Source: Dehalococcoidia bacterium (GTDB taxonomy: Bacteria; Chloroflexota; Dehalococcoidia; Lucifugimonadales; UBA3495). Taken from it: a stretch of DNA of 47,500 nt. Each line of letters starts with the position of its first letter. Position 1 is the stretch's first letter. Under the pieces are notes generated by a model. The model searched no databases and was not told where the DNA came from. It was given only the letters and a program-made list of their open reading frames with translations. The stretch covers positions 1 to 47,500 of the forward strand of contig DUCU01000012.1 of the NCBI GenBank assembly GCA_012959605.1. The letters are read 5' to 3'. The position numbers and the translations under genes are program-made. Positions 28,135 to 36,529 of the stretch are shown here, one piece after another.

Positions 28135-29166
28135 CTATGGGCCGTATACCGAGTTGTGTAGTTCAGACTCGTGCGGCGGACTGGATGCCTCGGCCAGGTC
28201 GGTGGCGTCATCGGTTTCCTTGAGCGCCTTGGCAGCGATGGCATCAACTTGTTTCTGAGTTAGGATCCCTTCTTCTATGAGGGTCCGTGCCAGGGTAATA
28301 ACAGGGTCCTTTTCGCGGGCTCGCTCGACCTCGCCCTCGGGCCGGTAGCGGCGGTCATCGTCGTCGGTGGTGTGAGACATGAACCGTTCCACCATCATCT
28401 CCAAGAGCACCGGACCCTGAGACCGGGCGTGGGTAATGGCTTCCCTGGTTGCCTCGTAGCATTGGATCATGTCCATGCCATCGACCGTGAAACCGGGGAA
28501 CCCGTAGCTTGCTGCCCTGCTGGAGATTTCTTCAACCACCATCTGACTGTGCTGGGGCGTTGAGATGGCGTAACGGTTGTTCTCGCAGATGAAAATCACC
28601 GGTAATTTATGGATTGCCGCAAAGTTCATGGCTTCGTGAACCTCGCCCTGGCTGGTGGCTCCATCGCCAAAATACGTGAAGACCACGGTTTTTTCGCCGG
28701 CCATTCTGGCGCCCAAAGCGTAGCCGACCGACTGGGTGAGTCCGGCAGCCACAACGTTGGATATTTGGATTATCTTGTTGGGAAGGTCTGCGCCCTGGAG
28801 TGGAAACTGACGTCCGCTGCTGTACGGGTCACCGGCTTTACCCATGAATGACATCATGGTTTGGACCGGAGTTAACCCTGCAGCTACCTTGAGGGCCAGG
28901 TCTCTATAGTAGGGAAACAAAAAACAATCGCCATCTTTCTCGGCGGCCAAAAGGCTGCCTAACTGGGCAGCTTCATGCCCCTGACTTGAGGCGGCGATGG
29001 GTACCTTCCCCTGGCGGTTTAACGCCCAGATGCGCTCGTCCAATGAACGTGCCTGAACCATCCTGGTGTAGTAGTCCACCAGGTCGGTTTTTTTTAGTCC
29101 TTTGGGAAGTGGGGATTGGGAACGCGCCCCACTGGCCTGAGTGCCAGTTGTCCGCTTCCTTGGCAT
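28135..29166 (-). CDS. 2-oxoacid dehydrogenase E1 component, alpha subunit
   Basis: 343 aa. The thiamine diphosphate motif runs from GDG (167-169) to NN (196-197), as expected for the family. The phosphorylation-loop-like segment FMSHTTDDDDRRYR is near residue 260. The N-terminal 25 residues are basic and probably flexible. It is the first gene of the minus-strand E1alpha-E1beta-E2 operon. GGGAG lies 5 nt before the ATG. The intergenic region upstream (29167-30038) is shared with divergent dnaA. Substrate (branched-chain 2-oxoacids, pyruvate or acetoin) is not settled by sequence alone. Confidence 0.93.
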   Translation of the reverse strand: MPRKRTTGTQASGARSQSPLPKGLKKTDLVDYYTRMVQARSLDERIWALNRQGKVPIAASSQGHEAAQLGSLLAAEKDGDCFLFPYYRDLALKVAAGLTPVQTMMSFMGKAGDPYSSGRQFPLQGADLPNKIIQISNVVAAGLTQSVGYALGARMAGEKTVVFTYFGDGATSQGEVHEAMNFAAIHKLPVIFICENNRYAISTPQHSQMVVEEISSRAASYGFPGFTVDGMDMIQCYEATREAITHARSQGPVLLEMMVERFMSHTTDDDDRRYRPEGEVERAREKDPVITLARTLIEEGILTQKQVDAIAAKALKETDDATDLAEASSPPHESELHNSVYGP

Positions 29167-30038
29167 TTTAGCTCCCTGTCCAATAAGGTCCGGAATATTC
29201 CAGTTCGGCCCGGCTGTCTTAGATAATAGGTTGGGGGCTGATCAGAAGTCCCCTGCGTGAGTCATGATAATCAGCGCAACTAGATATTTCGCGCTCCGAA
29301 GTATGACTGGCTAGTCACCCGATTATATATTGCAGACTGGGGCACCGCAAATGACCGGATAAGCCATCGTGCTCCGGTTCCGCTTAAAATAGATGCAAAG
29401 GCAAGGGCGGTTTTAAAATAATCCGATTGGGTTGGTTGCTAGATTCAAAAACGCTGATTTTAGACTAATTTACAGTCAAAGTTTTAAAATAATAAAAAAC
29501 CAAATTGCCCTAATTTCCTGTTGACATTCTCTCGAAAATATTGCTAACGTCCGAATACTAAAAGTGAACGGCAACTGAGTCACGGTTCTGGGCCAAGTTC
29601 CTGGGAATCGAAACTCAAAATTCCGGCACCAGATCAAATAGCAAAGTTTCATTCCGAAAGCATGGCGGTCACTGCCGCAGGTGGCCAACAAGCAACGGGT
29701 TGGACAAGACATGGTCACTGCCGCAGGTGACCAATAAATGACCGGTAGACGTTTACTCGGTACAGGCCCTGATAGGGTCTGACCGTCACCACAAGTACAC
29801 AAACTGGCGCGGCTATTTTCAATTAGGGCGGAAACGTCGACAGGTGTTTTGTCGCCTTTTTTAGAGGCGATTGCACACTGCACCGGCTGAAAAGCAGGAT
29901 ACTTAAAAATAGAATTTATCGGCAAGACGGGTAGGGTGCCACCGGTAGGGTACCAATGGACTACTAAAGGGTACCAAAATTTTAATGAAGGGTAATGGGG
30001 GAGAGTGTGGGAGCTGCAACTGGGGTGGGAGCAGACTC
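29167..30038. other. 872-bp non-coding region upstream of dnaA, candidate replication origin
   Basis: Several repeats stand out. Two exact 13-bp AT-rich direct repeats GTTTTAAAATAAT lie at 29410-29422 and 29481-29493, within a strongly AT-rich stretch of about 130 bp. Two exact 17-bp direct repeats GGTCACTGCCGCAGGTG lie at 29667-29683 and 29713-29729. Three AGGGT(G/A)CC units lie at 29933, 29947 and 29968, just before dnaA. Large genes to the left are mostly on the minus strand, and from dnaA rightwards they are mostly on the plus strand. No classical TTATCCACA box was found here, so the origin call is inference. Confidence 0.4.
29667..29729 (+). repeat. Two 17-bp direct repeats
   Basis: GGTCACTGCCGCAGGTG occurs at 29667-29683 and 29713-29729, 46 bp apart. 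Both copies are flanked by CATGG upstream and CCAA just downstream. Each copy is nearly palindromic (GGTCAC...GTGACC in the second), which suggests a protein-binding site. Confidence 0.75.
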
Positions 30039-30105
30039 ATGAGTGAGTCTACGGCCCGTGAGGTATGGCGGGCAGTGTTGGGAGACCTCCAGTTGCAGCT
30101 CCCAC
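30007..30105 (+). promoter_or_regulatory. 17-bp inverted repeat bracketing the dnaA start codon
   Basis: GTGGGAGCTGCAACTGG (30007-30023) and its exact reverse complement (30089-30105) are separated by 65 nt. That interval contains the dnaA ribosome binding site (GGGAG near 30027-30031) and ATG (30039). In mRNA the start region would sit in the loop of a 17-bp stem. The right arm is inside the coding sequence. Translational control is a possibility. Confidence 0.6.
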
Positions 30106-31394
30106 GCCCTACCTATGAGACTTGGCTAAAGCCAACGGAAGGCATCTCCTACGATGAGCTTTCGTTTGTTGTCGAGGCACCCAACTCTTTCGCCGTGGAG
30201 TGGTTGGAACGCCGGATGTATCACGCCCTCCAAAAGACCCTTAAAAAGGTTTCGGGACGCGATTTTGAGCTACAACTACAGGTCAAGTCAGAAGGTGATT
30301 TCTACGCTGTAGAAAAAGCGCTTCCGTCCCCAAGTCAGACAGTAAGCGCAACGCCAACGGCACCGCCGCTGTTTGAGATTAGGTCATTCAACCCAAAGTA
30401 CACGTTTGACTCGTTTGTCGTTGGTCCGTCCAATCGATTGGCGCTGAGCGCAGCTAAAGCCGTGGCCGAATTCCCTGGGCAAACCTACAACCCTCTGTAC
30501 CTGCACTCGGGCGCCGGACTGGGCAAGACCCATTTGCTCCAGGCCATTGGCAAGACCTGCGCCAGTATGGGAATGTCAGTCCTGTATGTGACCTCAGAGC
30601 AGTTCACCAACGAGTTCATCACCGCCATCCGCAACCGGACCACCGAGGATTTTCGGCGTCGCTATCGCGGAGTACAAGTGCTGCTGGTCGATGACGTTCA
30701 ATTCCTCAGTGGCAAGGAACAGACCCACGAGGGCTTCTTCCACACCTTCAATGACCTGCATAACGCCGGAAACCAGGTGGTTATCTCGTCAGACCGCCCA
30801 CCCAGGGACCTGGCCCCCATGGAAGACCGGCTGCGCTCCCGATTCGAGTGGGGTCTGATAGCAGACATCCAACCACCGGACTTGGAAACTCGAATGGCTA
30901 TTTTGGCTAACAAGGCCGACCAGCTCCACGTGGAGATGGAAGACAGTGTGATCGAACTGATTGCCAAACGCGTCCAGCGAAACGTGCGAGAGCTTGAGGG
31001 TAGCCTGAACCGGATGGTGGCCTACTCCCAGTTGATGAACGTAAACATCACACTGGAATCGACCCTTCAAATTTTGAACGAGATGGCACCTGAAACTGAT
31101 ACTCGGTCGATAGACCCGCAGCGGATATTCGAGCAGGTGGCGTTGTTCTACGCCCTTTCTGTTCACGACTTGATGGCCAAAGACCGCACCAAGAAAGTGG
31201 CCCTGGCCCGACAGGTCGCCATGTATTTGCTGATTTACGAGTTGGAGCTTACTCCCACCAAAGTTGGCCGGCTGCTGGGTGGACGCGACCATTCCACAGT
31301 GATTCACGGTGCGGGCAAGATCAATGGCGAGGTCACCGAGAACGGGCAAATTAGGCAGGACATCCTGGCAATCAAGGAAGCGATTTTCGCTTAG
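30039..31394 (+). CDS. dnaA: Chromosomal replication initiator protein DnaA
   Basis: 451-aa AAA+ initiator that binds DnaA boxes and melts the origin. Domain I is at about 1-80. A short linker runs to about 110. The AAA+ domain follows with Walker A GAGLGKTH (158-165) and Walker B LLVDDVQF (215-222). The C-terminal DNA-binding domain carries the signature RDHSTVIHG at 416-424. Start 30039 (MSESTAREVWRAVL) is chosen because GGGAG lies 7 nt upstream and the sequence then matches the usual domain I start. A longer in-frame start at 29985 would add 18 residues with no family counterpart. dnaN does not follow; thiI and biosynthetic genes do instead. Confidence 0.96.
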   Translation: MSESTAREVWRAVLGDLQLQLPRPTYETWLKPTEGISYDELSFVVEAPNSFAVEWLERRMYHALQKTLKKVSGRDFELQLQVKSEGDFYAVEKALPSPSQTVSATPTAPPLFEIRSFNPKYTFDSFVVGPSNRLALSAAKAVAEFPGQTYNPLYLHSGAGLGKTHLLQAIGKTCASMGMSVLYVTSEQFTNEFITAIRNRTTEDFRRRYRGVQVLLVDDVQFLSGKEQTHEGFFHTFNDLHNAGNQVVISSDRPPRDLAPMEDRLRSRFEWGLIADIQPPDLETRMAILANKADQLHVEMEDSVIELIAKRVQRNVRELEGSLNRMVAYSQLMNVNITLESTLQILNEMAPETDTRSIDPQRIFEQVALFYALSVHDLMAKDRTKKVALARQVAMYLLIYELELTPTKVGRLLGGRDHSTVIHGAGKINGEVTENGQIRQDILAIKEAIFA

Positions 31395-31468
31395 GGAATC
31401 TTGTTCCGCCGTTACGTTGTGAATGTTCTAAAATGAGACCTCTGGCTATCACCGTTATCCTACGGTCC

Positions 31469-31496
31469 ATGTAGCCCCCCGTGGCTATGGGCGTTT
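31469..31496 (+). terminator. Possible terminator after dnaA
   Basis: TAGCC (31472-31476) pairs with GGCTA across a 6-nt C-rich loop, and GGGCGTTTTT follows. The stem is short, so confidence is limited. The rest of 31395-31647 shows no gene. Confidence 0.4.
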
Positions 31497-31647
31497 TTCT
31501 ACAGATTGGGTGCAGCCAAGACAACCCCACTCCTAGGATTACAGAACTCCACTCTGCTGTCACGACGGTTTCTCTGTCGGCCACTCCGGAGATGGCGCTT
31601 GCCAATGTGCAACTGCCCTAGACGGTAAAGGGCACGTTCTACTTGTT

Positions 31648-32300
31648 CTACCGGAAAGACAGCCAACGGCTATTTTTTAAGAATAAGAAAGCGGGAATGA
31701 TGACCGGCCACCAAATCCCACCAAGTAGGTAACGGGCCAGCACATCACTTGGGAAGTGGGCCTGCACATGGACTCTGTATGGGCCAACCAACAGTACGAT
31801 TGCAGTGAAGACGACTAACATTGGCAGCAGAAATTTTGTCTTTAAATGGTAGTAGATGCTCAAGAAACGTACGAACCCCAAAAACACTGTGGCGGCGAAG
31901 ACGTGCCCACTTGGAAAAGCAGGAGAAATCTTTTCCGGGGATGCCAGTGGTCGGACGCGGACCACCAACTCGCCTAGCGTAAAATCGCCTATGACCGCCA
32001 CCGCACCGATGGTAACGCCAACTCCAGTGAACACAATCGCCGCCTTGGCTTTGCCAGTTAGAAGCAGGTAAATTGCTTGCCAAAGCAACGTAGACGAAAC
32101 CTGCCATCTTATCGGTGATAGTGGAAACAATCTTGAGGAGTGTTGTTACTCCCCAAAAATCCCGACCGACAATCCAGTCCAAGATTCTGATGTCTTGAGA
32201 CGGCGTTGGATTGTCCATGATCGCCATTGTCAGAAGAGTAAGCAGCAGGACCTACGCGCCAACGGCCACCAACCAAGCAAAAACTCGGACGCTAAAAGAG
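31648..32300 (-). pseudogene. Decayed PAP2-family (lipid phosphate phosphatase) membrane protein
   Basis: The catalytic half is open (31648 to about 32080). It carries the PAP2 triad motifs: RVRP in motif 1, PSGHV in motif 2, and RVHVQAHFPSD in motif 3, within hydrophobic segments. The upstream half continues in another frame (MDNPTPSQDIRILDWIVGRD...), so a frameshift lies near 32075-32095. Further upstream the same frame shows a hydrophobic N-terminus interrupted by TAG at 32252-32254 (AWLVAVGA-stop-VLLLTLL). Two lesions make decay more likely than a single sequencing error. PAP2 enzymes dephosphorylate undecaprenyl- or glycerolipid phosphates at the membrane. Confidence 0.7.
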
Positions 32301-32635
32301 AACTTAACTGAATTCAGAATTAAAGTGGCGATTATTCTTTTTCGGCAGTTCTCGAAACACCAAATTCTGATCACAGGTCATTATTTGCGCTGGTGCTTTC
32401 TGTCGACCCTTATCTGGACGTTCGGTTTCTTGGATGTGTTGGTCTCGATTACGGTTTTTTATAGAATGAAATGCCAGGAATTACCAGAGATGGACTATTG
32501 GATGTTGGAATAGCACCTAGATAATTTTACCGCAAGGATAGGTTAGGTTTACTTCTAGCGTCGTTACATAAGCTAGGTCAATTTAGTTGGTGCTCGGCAG
32601 AGTTCTACACATTTTATCAGGTACAATAGCGCGGT
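32301..32635. other. AT-rich gap before thiI
   Basis: No gene, RNA or repeat was recognised. TACAAT at 32622-32627 could be a -10 element of thiI, but no -35 partner matches well. If used, the transcript would start almost at the ATG (leaderless). Confidence 0.35.
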
Positions 32636-33829
32636 ATGAATGACCTCAAATCGCACGCCATTGTAAAGACCCACGAATTAGCTCTTAAGGGCAAGAACCG
32701 ACCCTGGTTCATGCGCAAATTGTCCGACAATCTCCGCACCGCCACCAAAGGAGCAGGTGTGGAAAAAATTTGGAAAGGTCAGTTGATGGTGGGATTAACT
32801 CTTGCCGACGAAGAATGTTGGCCGGAAGTAAAATCGCGCCTGAAAGAGGTTTTTGGCGTGGCCAAGTTTTACAAGGCCTACGAACTGCCTCAGGACCTGG
32901 ACGGATTGAAGGCCAGGATTCCTGAATTTTTGGAAGGCCGTAGCTTCAAATCATTCCGAATTACCACCAACCGCGCTGATAAGCGGTTTCCCATGAACTC
33001 GGGGCAGGTGAACCGCGATCTGGGGGCCTTTGTTCAGCAGCTAACCGGAGCCGAGGTCAGTCTCAAGTACCCAGACCTGTCAATCTACGTTGATATCCAG
33101 ACCAGCGGTTTTTTGATTTATTTTGAGGAAGTCAGAGCACACGGCGGCCTACCAGTAGGAGTCAGCGGCAAAGTCGCAGTGATGCTGTCTGGCGGGATTG
33201 ATTCTCCAGTGGCGGCTTGGCAGATGATGAAACGGGGCTGCCAGGCAATGTACGTCCATTTTCACAGCTACCCCTTGGTTGATCGCACTTCCATGGAAAA
33301 AGCGGTTGATCTTGTTGAGCACCTGACGCGACACCAATATGAGTCCAACCTTTTCATGGCACCCCTTGGGGAGATTCAGAAAAAGATCATTCTCACCTGC
33401 CCTCCTTCTTATCGGATAGTGCTCTATCGCCGGTTCATGGTCCGGATCACTGAGGTGCTGGCCCGTCGCAACCGGGCCAAGGCCATCATCACCGGCGAAA
33501 GCTGCGGGCAAGTGGCCTCTCAAACCCTGGAAAACATTGCCGTGGTTGACGCCTGTGCCGGGATGCCCATCTTGCGGCCACTGATCGGGGCCAACAAAGA
33601 AGAGATCGTCGATATGGCGCAGAATATCGGTACGTTCGAAACATCTATTCTTCCTGACCAAGATTGCTGTTCGCTTTTTGTGCCCAAACACCCGGAGACC
33701 AAGGCCGATTTGGACACCGTGCTGCGGCTGGAGGAAATCCTCTCCGTGGACGAGATGGTAGCCGAGGCAGTGGAGAACACTGAGCGTCGCCACTTCACCT
33801 CTCCGGAGGTCGCCGAGCCGGCCCGGTAG
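32636..33829 (+). CDS. thiI: tRNA 4-thiouridine synthase ThiI, without rhodanese domain
   Basis: 397 aa. ThiI adenylates U8 of tRNA and inserts sulfur, and can also serve thiamine thiazole synthesis. The order is an N-terminal ferredoxin-like domain, THUMP domain (about 60-165), and PP-loop ATPase domain with SGGIDSP at 185-191. A Cys pair at C344-C345 (DQDCCSLF) coincides with the catalytic C344 of the E. coli enzyme. The protein ends about 50 residues later, so it lacks the C-terminal rhodanese domain of the enterobacterial form. A separate sulfur donor is therefore needed, as in other rhodanese-less bacteria. No ribosome binding site is visible before the ATG. It is followed 18 bp later by the prenyl synthase gene. 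Confidence 0.93.
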   Translation: MNDLKSHAIVKTHELALKGKNRPWFMRKLSDNLRTATKGAGVEKIWKGQLMVGLTLADEECWPEVKSRLKEVFGVAKFYKAYELPQDLDGLKARIPEFLEGRSFKSFRITTNRADKRFPMNSGQVNRDLGAFVQQLTGAEVSLKYPDLSIYVDIQTSGFLIYFEEVRAHGGLPVGVSGKVAVMLSGGIDSPVAAWQMMKRGCQAMYVHFHSYPLVDRTSMEKAVDLVEHLTRHQYESNLFMAPLGEIQKKIILTCPPSYRIVLYRRFMVRITEVLARRNRAKAIITGESCGQVASQTLENIAVVDACAGMPILRPLIGANKEEIVDMAQNIGTFETSILPDQDCCSLFVPKHPETKADLDTVLRLEEILSVDEMVAEAVENTERRHFTSPEVAEPAR

Positions 33830-33847
33830 CCCGGTTGATCGGCCGTC

Positions 33848-34927
33848 ATGTCGCAGACGACTTCCGGCGGGCTTCCTGGCGTGACCGCGAAATCCCGCAA
33901 CCGTATTCTGAAGAGCGTCTTGAAAGGCGTTTCCCGCTCCTTCTACCTCACCCTACGCGTCCTGCCCAAGAACCTCAGAGAGCCGATTGGCCTGGCTTAT
34001 CTGTTGGCTAGGGCCGCTGATACCATCGCCGACCGCAAGCACAGCGGACTCAGGGGCTCTCGACTGGAAGGGTTGCTGACCCTGCGTGCCCAAGTGGCCG
34101 GGTCAGCGGATTTGGCAATATTGCAGGAACTAGCCGCCAAATCTGTGGACACATTGTCGTCGCCCAAAGACCGGGCGTTATTTTCCTCTCTGGTAGAGTC
34201 GTTTTCCATGCTGGAGTCCATGAACCCCTTCGACCGAGGGCAGGTCAGATGGGTCGTTGGCACTTTGACCGAGGGCATGGAGATGGATCTGAGCGTATTT
34301 CAGGGACAAGACGCCAGACATTTGACCGCTTTTGCCACCGCCGCCGACTTGGATCGCTATGCCTATCTGGTGGCCGGCTGTGTGGGCGAGTTTTGGACCA
34401 ATGTGACAGCGGCCCACGAACCTAGTTTGTCCCATTGGGACACGGCAGAAATGTCCTCAAAAGGGGTCAGGTTCGGGAAGGGTCTGCAGCTGACCAACGT
34501 TTTGAGGGATATCCCTGGCGATTTGCGCATGGGCCGTTGCTATCTGCCCGCTGACGAACTGGCCGCATCAGGTCTGACGCCAGAAGATCTGCTGGACCAA
34601 TCCAACGAGGAACTGGCCAGGCAGGTTCTCGTCCCTTGGGTGCAGACTGCTCTGGGCCATTTTGAGGCTGCCGAAGAGTATTTGCTGGCAATACCTCGTC
34701 GCTCAGTGCGCTTGCGACTGGCCTGCTTGTGGCCGCTCTTGCTGGGCCTGGCCACCTTGGCCCGCTTGGCCAGCAGCAATAACTGGCTGGACCGCGACGC
34801 TGAGATTAAAGTGAGCCGCCGTTTGGTCTACCGGATGATGCTTAAGTCTCTGTTCTTTGTAAGGTCAGACCGACTTCTACGCCGCTGGATTGGTCGTCTA
34901 CGTCGACAGGTCGAATCAGCAACCTAG
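33848..34927 (+). CDS. Squalene/phytoene synthase family protein
   Basis: 359 aa. The two Mg-diphosphate-binding Asp motifs are present: DTIAD (D58, D62) in YLLARAADTIADR, and DIPGD (D221, D225) in TNVLRDIPGDLRMGRCYLP. SRSFYLTLRVLP near residue 30 is the usual lead-in. The enzyme condenses two prenyl diphosphates head to head. The first-motif context resembles squalene synthase more than phytoene synthase, but this is not decisive, and no shc, hpn or crt gene is nearby. The ATG at 33848 has no clear ribosome binding site. It lies close behind thiI, so co-transcription is likely. Confidence 0.9.
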   Translation: MSQTTSGGLPGVTAKSRNRILKSVLKGVSRSFYLTLRVLPKNLREPIGLAYLLARAADTIADRKHSGLRGSRLEGLLTLRAQVAGSADLAILQELAAKSVDTLSSPKDRALFSSLVESFSMLESMNPFDRGQVRWVVGTLTEGMEMDLSVFQGQDARHLTAFATAADLDRYAYLVAGCVGEFWTNVTAAHEPSLSHWDTAEMSSKGVRFGKGLQLTNVLRDIPGDLRMGRCYLPADELAASGLTPEDLLDQSNEELARQVLVPWVQTALGHFEAAEEYLLAIPRRSVRLRLACLWPLLLGLATLARLASSNNWLDRDAEIKVSRRLVYRMMLKSLFFVRSDRLLRRWIGRLRRQVESAT

Positions 34928-35020
34928 CGCCTTTGCCCTAGAATACCCCGGGAAGCGACAAAACCGGCTGCGCCAGGGTAGAATTGGCGGGTCGATTTTT
35001 GATGCCCACAGGAGTCTTAG

Positions 35021-36073
35021 ATGGAGTTTGGACTTTTTGTTGAATTTCCGGCAAATTCAACCACCACACAACGGCAAATATTCAAAGATTCCATGGATCT
35101 GATTGACGCTGCAGAGGAGTCTGGTTCCGAGGGGATCTGGCTGGCCGAATATCACTTCAATCCGGGTAGGTCGGTCTTATCGGCCCCGGTGACGGTTGCT
35201 GGAGCGATCGCCGCTCGGACCAAGCGTGTAAAGATTGGACTGGCAGTACACGTCCTGCCGTTACGTAACCCGGTGCAGATCGCGGAGGAAATCGCCACTC
35301 TAGACCACCTGAGTGATGGCCGATTGGATTTTGGCATCGGCCGGGCAGCGTTTCCCCAAATCTACCGAGGCTACGGACTCAACTACGCTGAGAGTCGAGA
35401 TCGGTTTGATGAGTGTCTTGAGATTATTCTTAAGGCCTGGACCACAGACAAGTTCTCATTCCACGGAAAGTACTATCAGGTTGACGAGATTTCCGTGGTG
35501 CCACAGCCACTGCAAAAACCCCACCCGCCCATCAGGATTGGGGCAACGTCAGCCGACACCTTTGAGTTGGTCGGTCGGATGGGCTATCCGATCTTCATCA
35601 ACCCGTCCAGAGTAACCACCTTGCTGGACCTGAAGCCTCTGGTGGCCGAGTTTCATGATGCTCGGAAGAAGGCAGGGCATACCGGGTCAGTGGACGTAGG
35701 TCTAAGAGTGCCGGTATACGTGGCCGAGACCAAGGAAAAAGCCTACTCAGAACCCAAAGAAAGCACCATGTTCCAGATGCAACGTCTGGTGAATGTCATC
35801 AAAGAATCCGTTGGCCAAGAAGGAATTCCTGCGAATGATGACCGAGCGCTCCAAGCACAGCGCTTGGAGTCCATGACCTACGAAGACGTCATGGACAACA
35901 TGGTGATCCACGGGACACCAGAATCAGTGGTCGGAAAACTGCAGGAGCTTCAGGAAGAACTGGGTATCACTCAGGTGATTTACGAAGTCAATTTTGGTTG
36001 CAGCGTGCCGTTGGAGCACCAGATAAAGTCCGTCCAATTGTTGAATGAAAAAGTAGCGCCAAACATAAAGTAG
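35021..36073 (+). CDS. LLM class flavin-dependent oxidoreductase (luciferase-like)
   Basis: 350-aa bacterial luciferase-like TIM barrel. Landmarks are MEFGLFVEFP at the start, GIWLAEYHFNPGR, LPLRNPVQIAEEIATLDHLSDGRLDFGIGRA (about 82-112, in two joined blocks), and KPHPPIRIGATS near 165. The family uses FMN or F420 to oxidise or reduce diverse organic substrates, so no substrate is assigned. AGGAG lies 6 nt upstream of the ATG. It heads a tight run with a small cupin and a maleylacetate reductase-like gene. Such a run suggests an oxidative, possibly aromatic or heterocyclic, degradation step. Confidence 0.92.
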   Translation: MEFGLFVEFPANSTTTQRQIFKDSMDLIDAAEESGSEGIWLAEYHFNPGRSVLSAPVTVAGAIAARTKRVKIGLAVHVLPLRNPVQIAEEIATLDHLSDGRLDFGIGRAAFPQIYRGYGLNYAESRDRFDECLEIILKAWTTDKFSFHGKYYQVDEISVVPQPLQKPHPPIRIGATSADTFELVGRMGYPIFINPSRVTTLLDLKPLVAEFHDARKKAGHTGSVDVGLRVPVYVAETKEKAYSEPKESTMFQMQRLVNVIKESVGQEGIPANDDRALQAQRLESMTYEDVMDNMVIHGTPESVVGKLQELQEELGITQVIYEVNFGCSVPLEHQIKSVQLLNEKVAPNIK

Positions 36074-36113
36074 CTGAAAGCCGAGGGCTGCCAGCATATA
36101 AATGGAGAAGAAG

Positions 36114-36482
36114 ATGCCTAAATTCGTACACGTTTTCACCGGGCCGGAAGGCAAATCTGTGATCGAAGAGCGAGAGTTCGAGATGACCGAATTCACTGAC
36201 ACTGAAGGGGCGTATGGCCTAGCCTCGCCCGTGGAGCAAACACCCGGTATATCATTCCGCATGGTGAAGGCGGGGTATTTCTTGAACTTTCACACTGCGC
36301 CGCGCCGCCAGTACAGCATCTCGCTGACCGGCTCCGTGGAGTTGGGGCTGCCGGACGGCACCCTGAAGCAATATGGCCCCGGCACGGTTTTGTTGGCTGA
36401 GGACATGGAGGGCACGGGCCACTCCACCCGCGTCATCGGCGATGAAGACCGGTTCACCATCATCATCCCGCTTTCGGATTAA
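36114..36482 (+). CDS. Small cupin-like protein
   Basis: 122 aa. The pattern FHTAPRRQYSISLTGSVELGLPDG...GPGTVLLAEDMEGTGHSTR matches a cupin barrel, but the usual three-His cluster is reduced to scattered His (FHT, GHS). Metal binding is thus uncertain. The start at 36114 (MPKFVHV) is preferred: GGAG lies 6 nt upstream, whereas the ATG at 36102 overlaps that site and has none of its own. It sits between the LLM oxidoreductase and the alcohol-dehydrogenase-like gene, with 40-50 bp gaps, and is probably in the same operon. Confidence 0.78.
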   Translation: MPKFVHVFTGPEGKSVIEEREFEMTEFTDTEGAYGLASPVEQTPGISFRMVKAGYFLNFHTAPRRQYSISLTGSVELGLPDGTLKQYGPGTVLLAEDMEGTGHSTRVIGDEDRFTIIIPLSD

Positions 36483-36529
36483 ATTTCAGGCTAAATTTCA
36501 CGATAAACCACCAAGCACCGGAGAAAAAC

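Noticed and set aside
29852-29870. TCGCCT/AGGCGA hairpin upstream of dnaA as a terminator
   Set aside because: The T-run is in the loop, not after the stem, and the stem is only 6 bp.
29476-29925. 149-codon minus-strand ORF in the dnaA upstream region
   Set aside because: Starts at TTG without a ribosome binding site, has an odd Cys-rich composition, and overlaps the direct repeats; more likely non-coding.
32211-32513. 100-codon plus-strand ORF before thiI
   Set aside because: Overlaps the decayed PAP2 gene in antisense, no ribosome binding site, no recognisable protein pattern.
33149-33793. 214-codon minus-strand ORF
   Set aside because: Antisense to thiI; frame-shadow with high His and Gln content.
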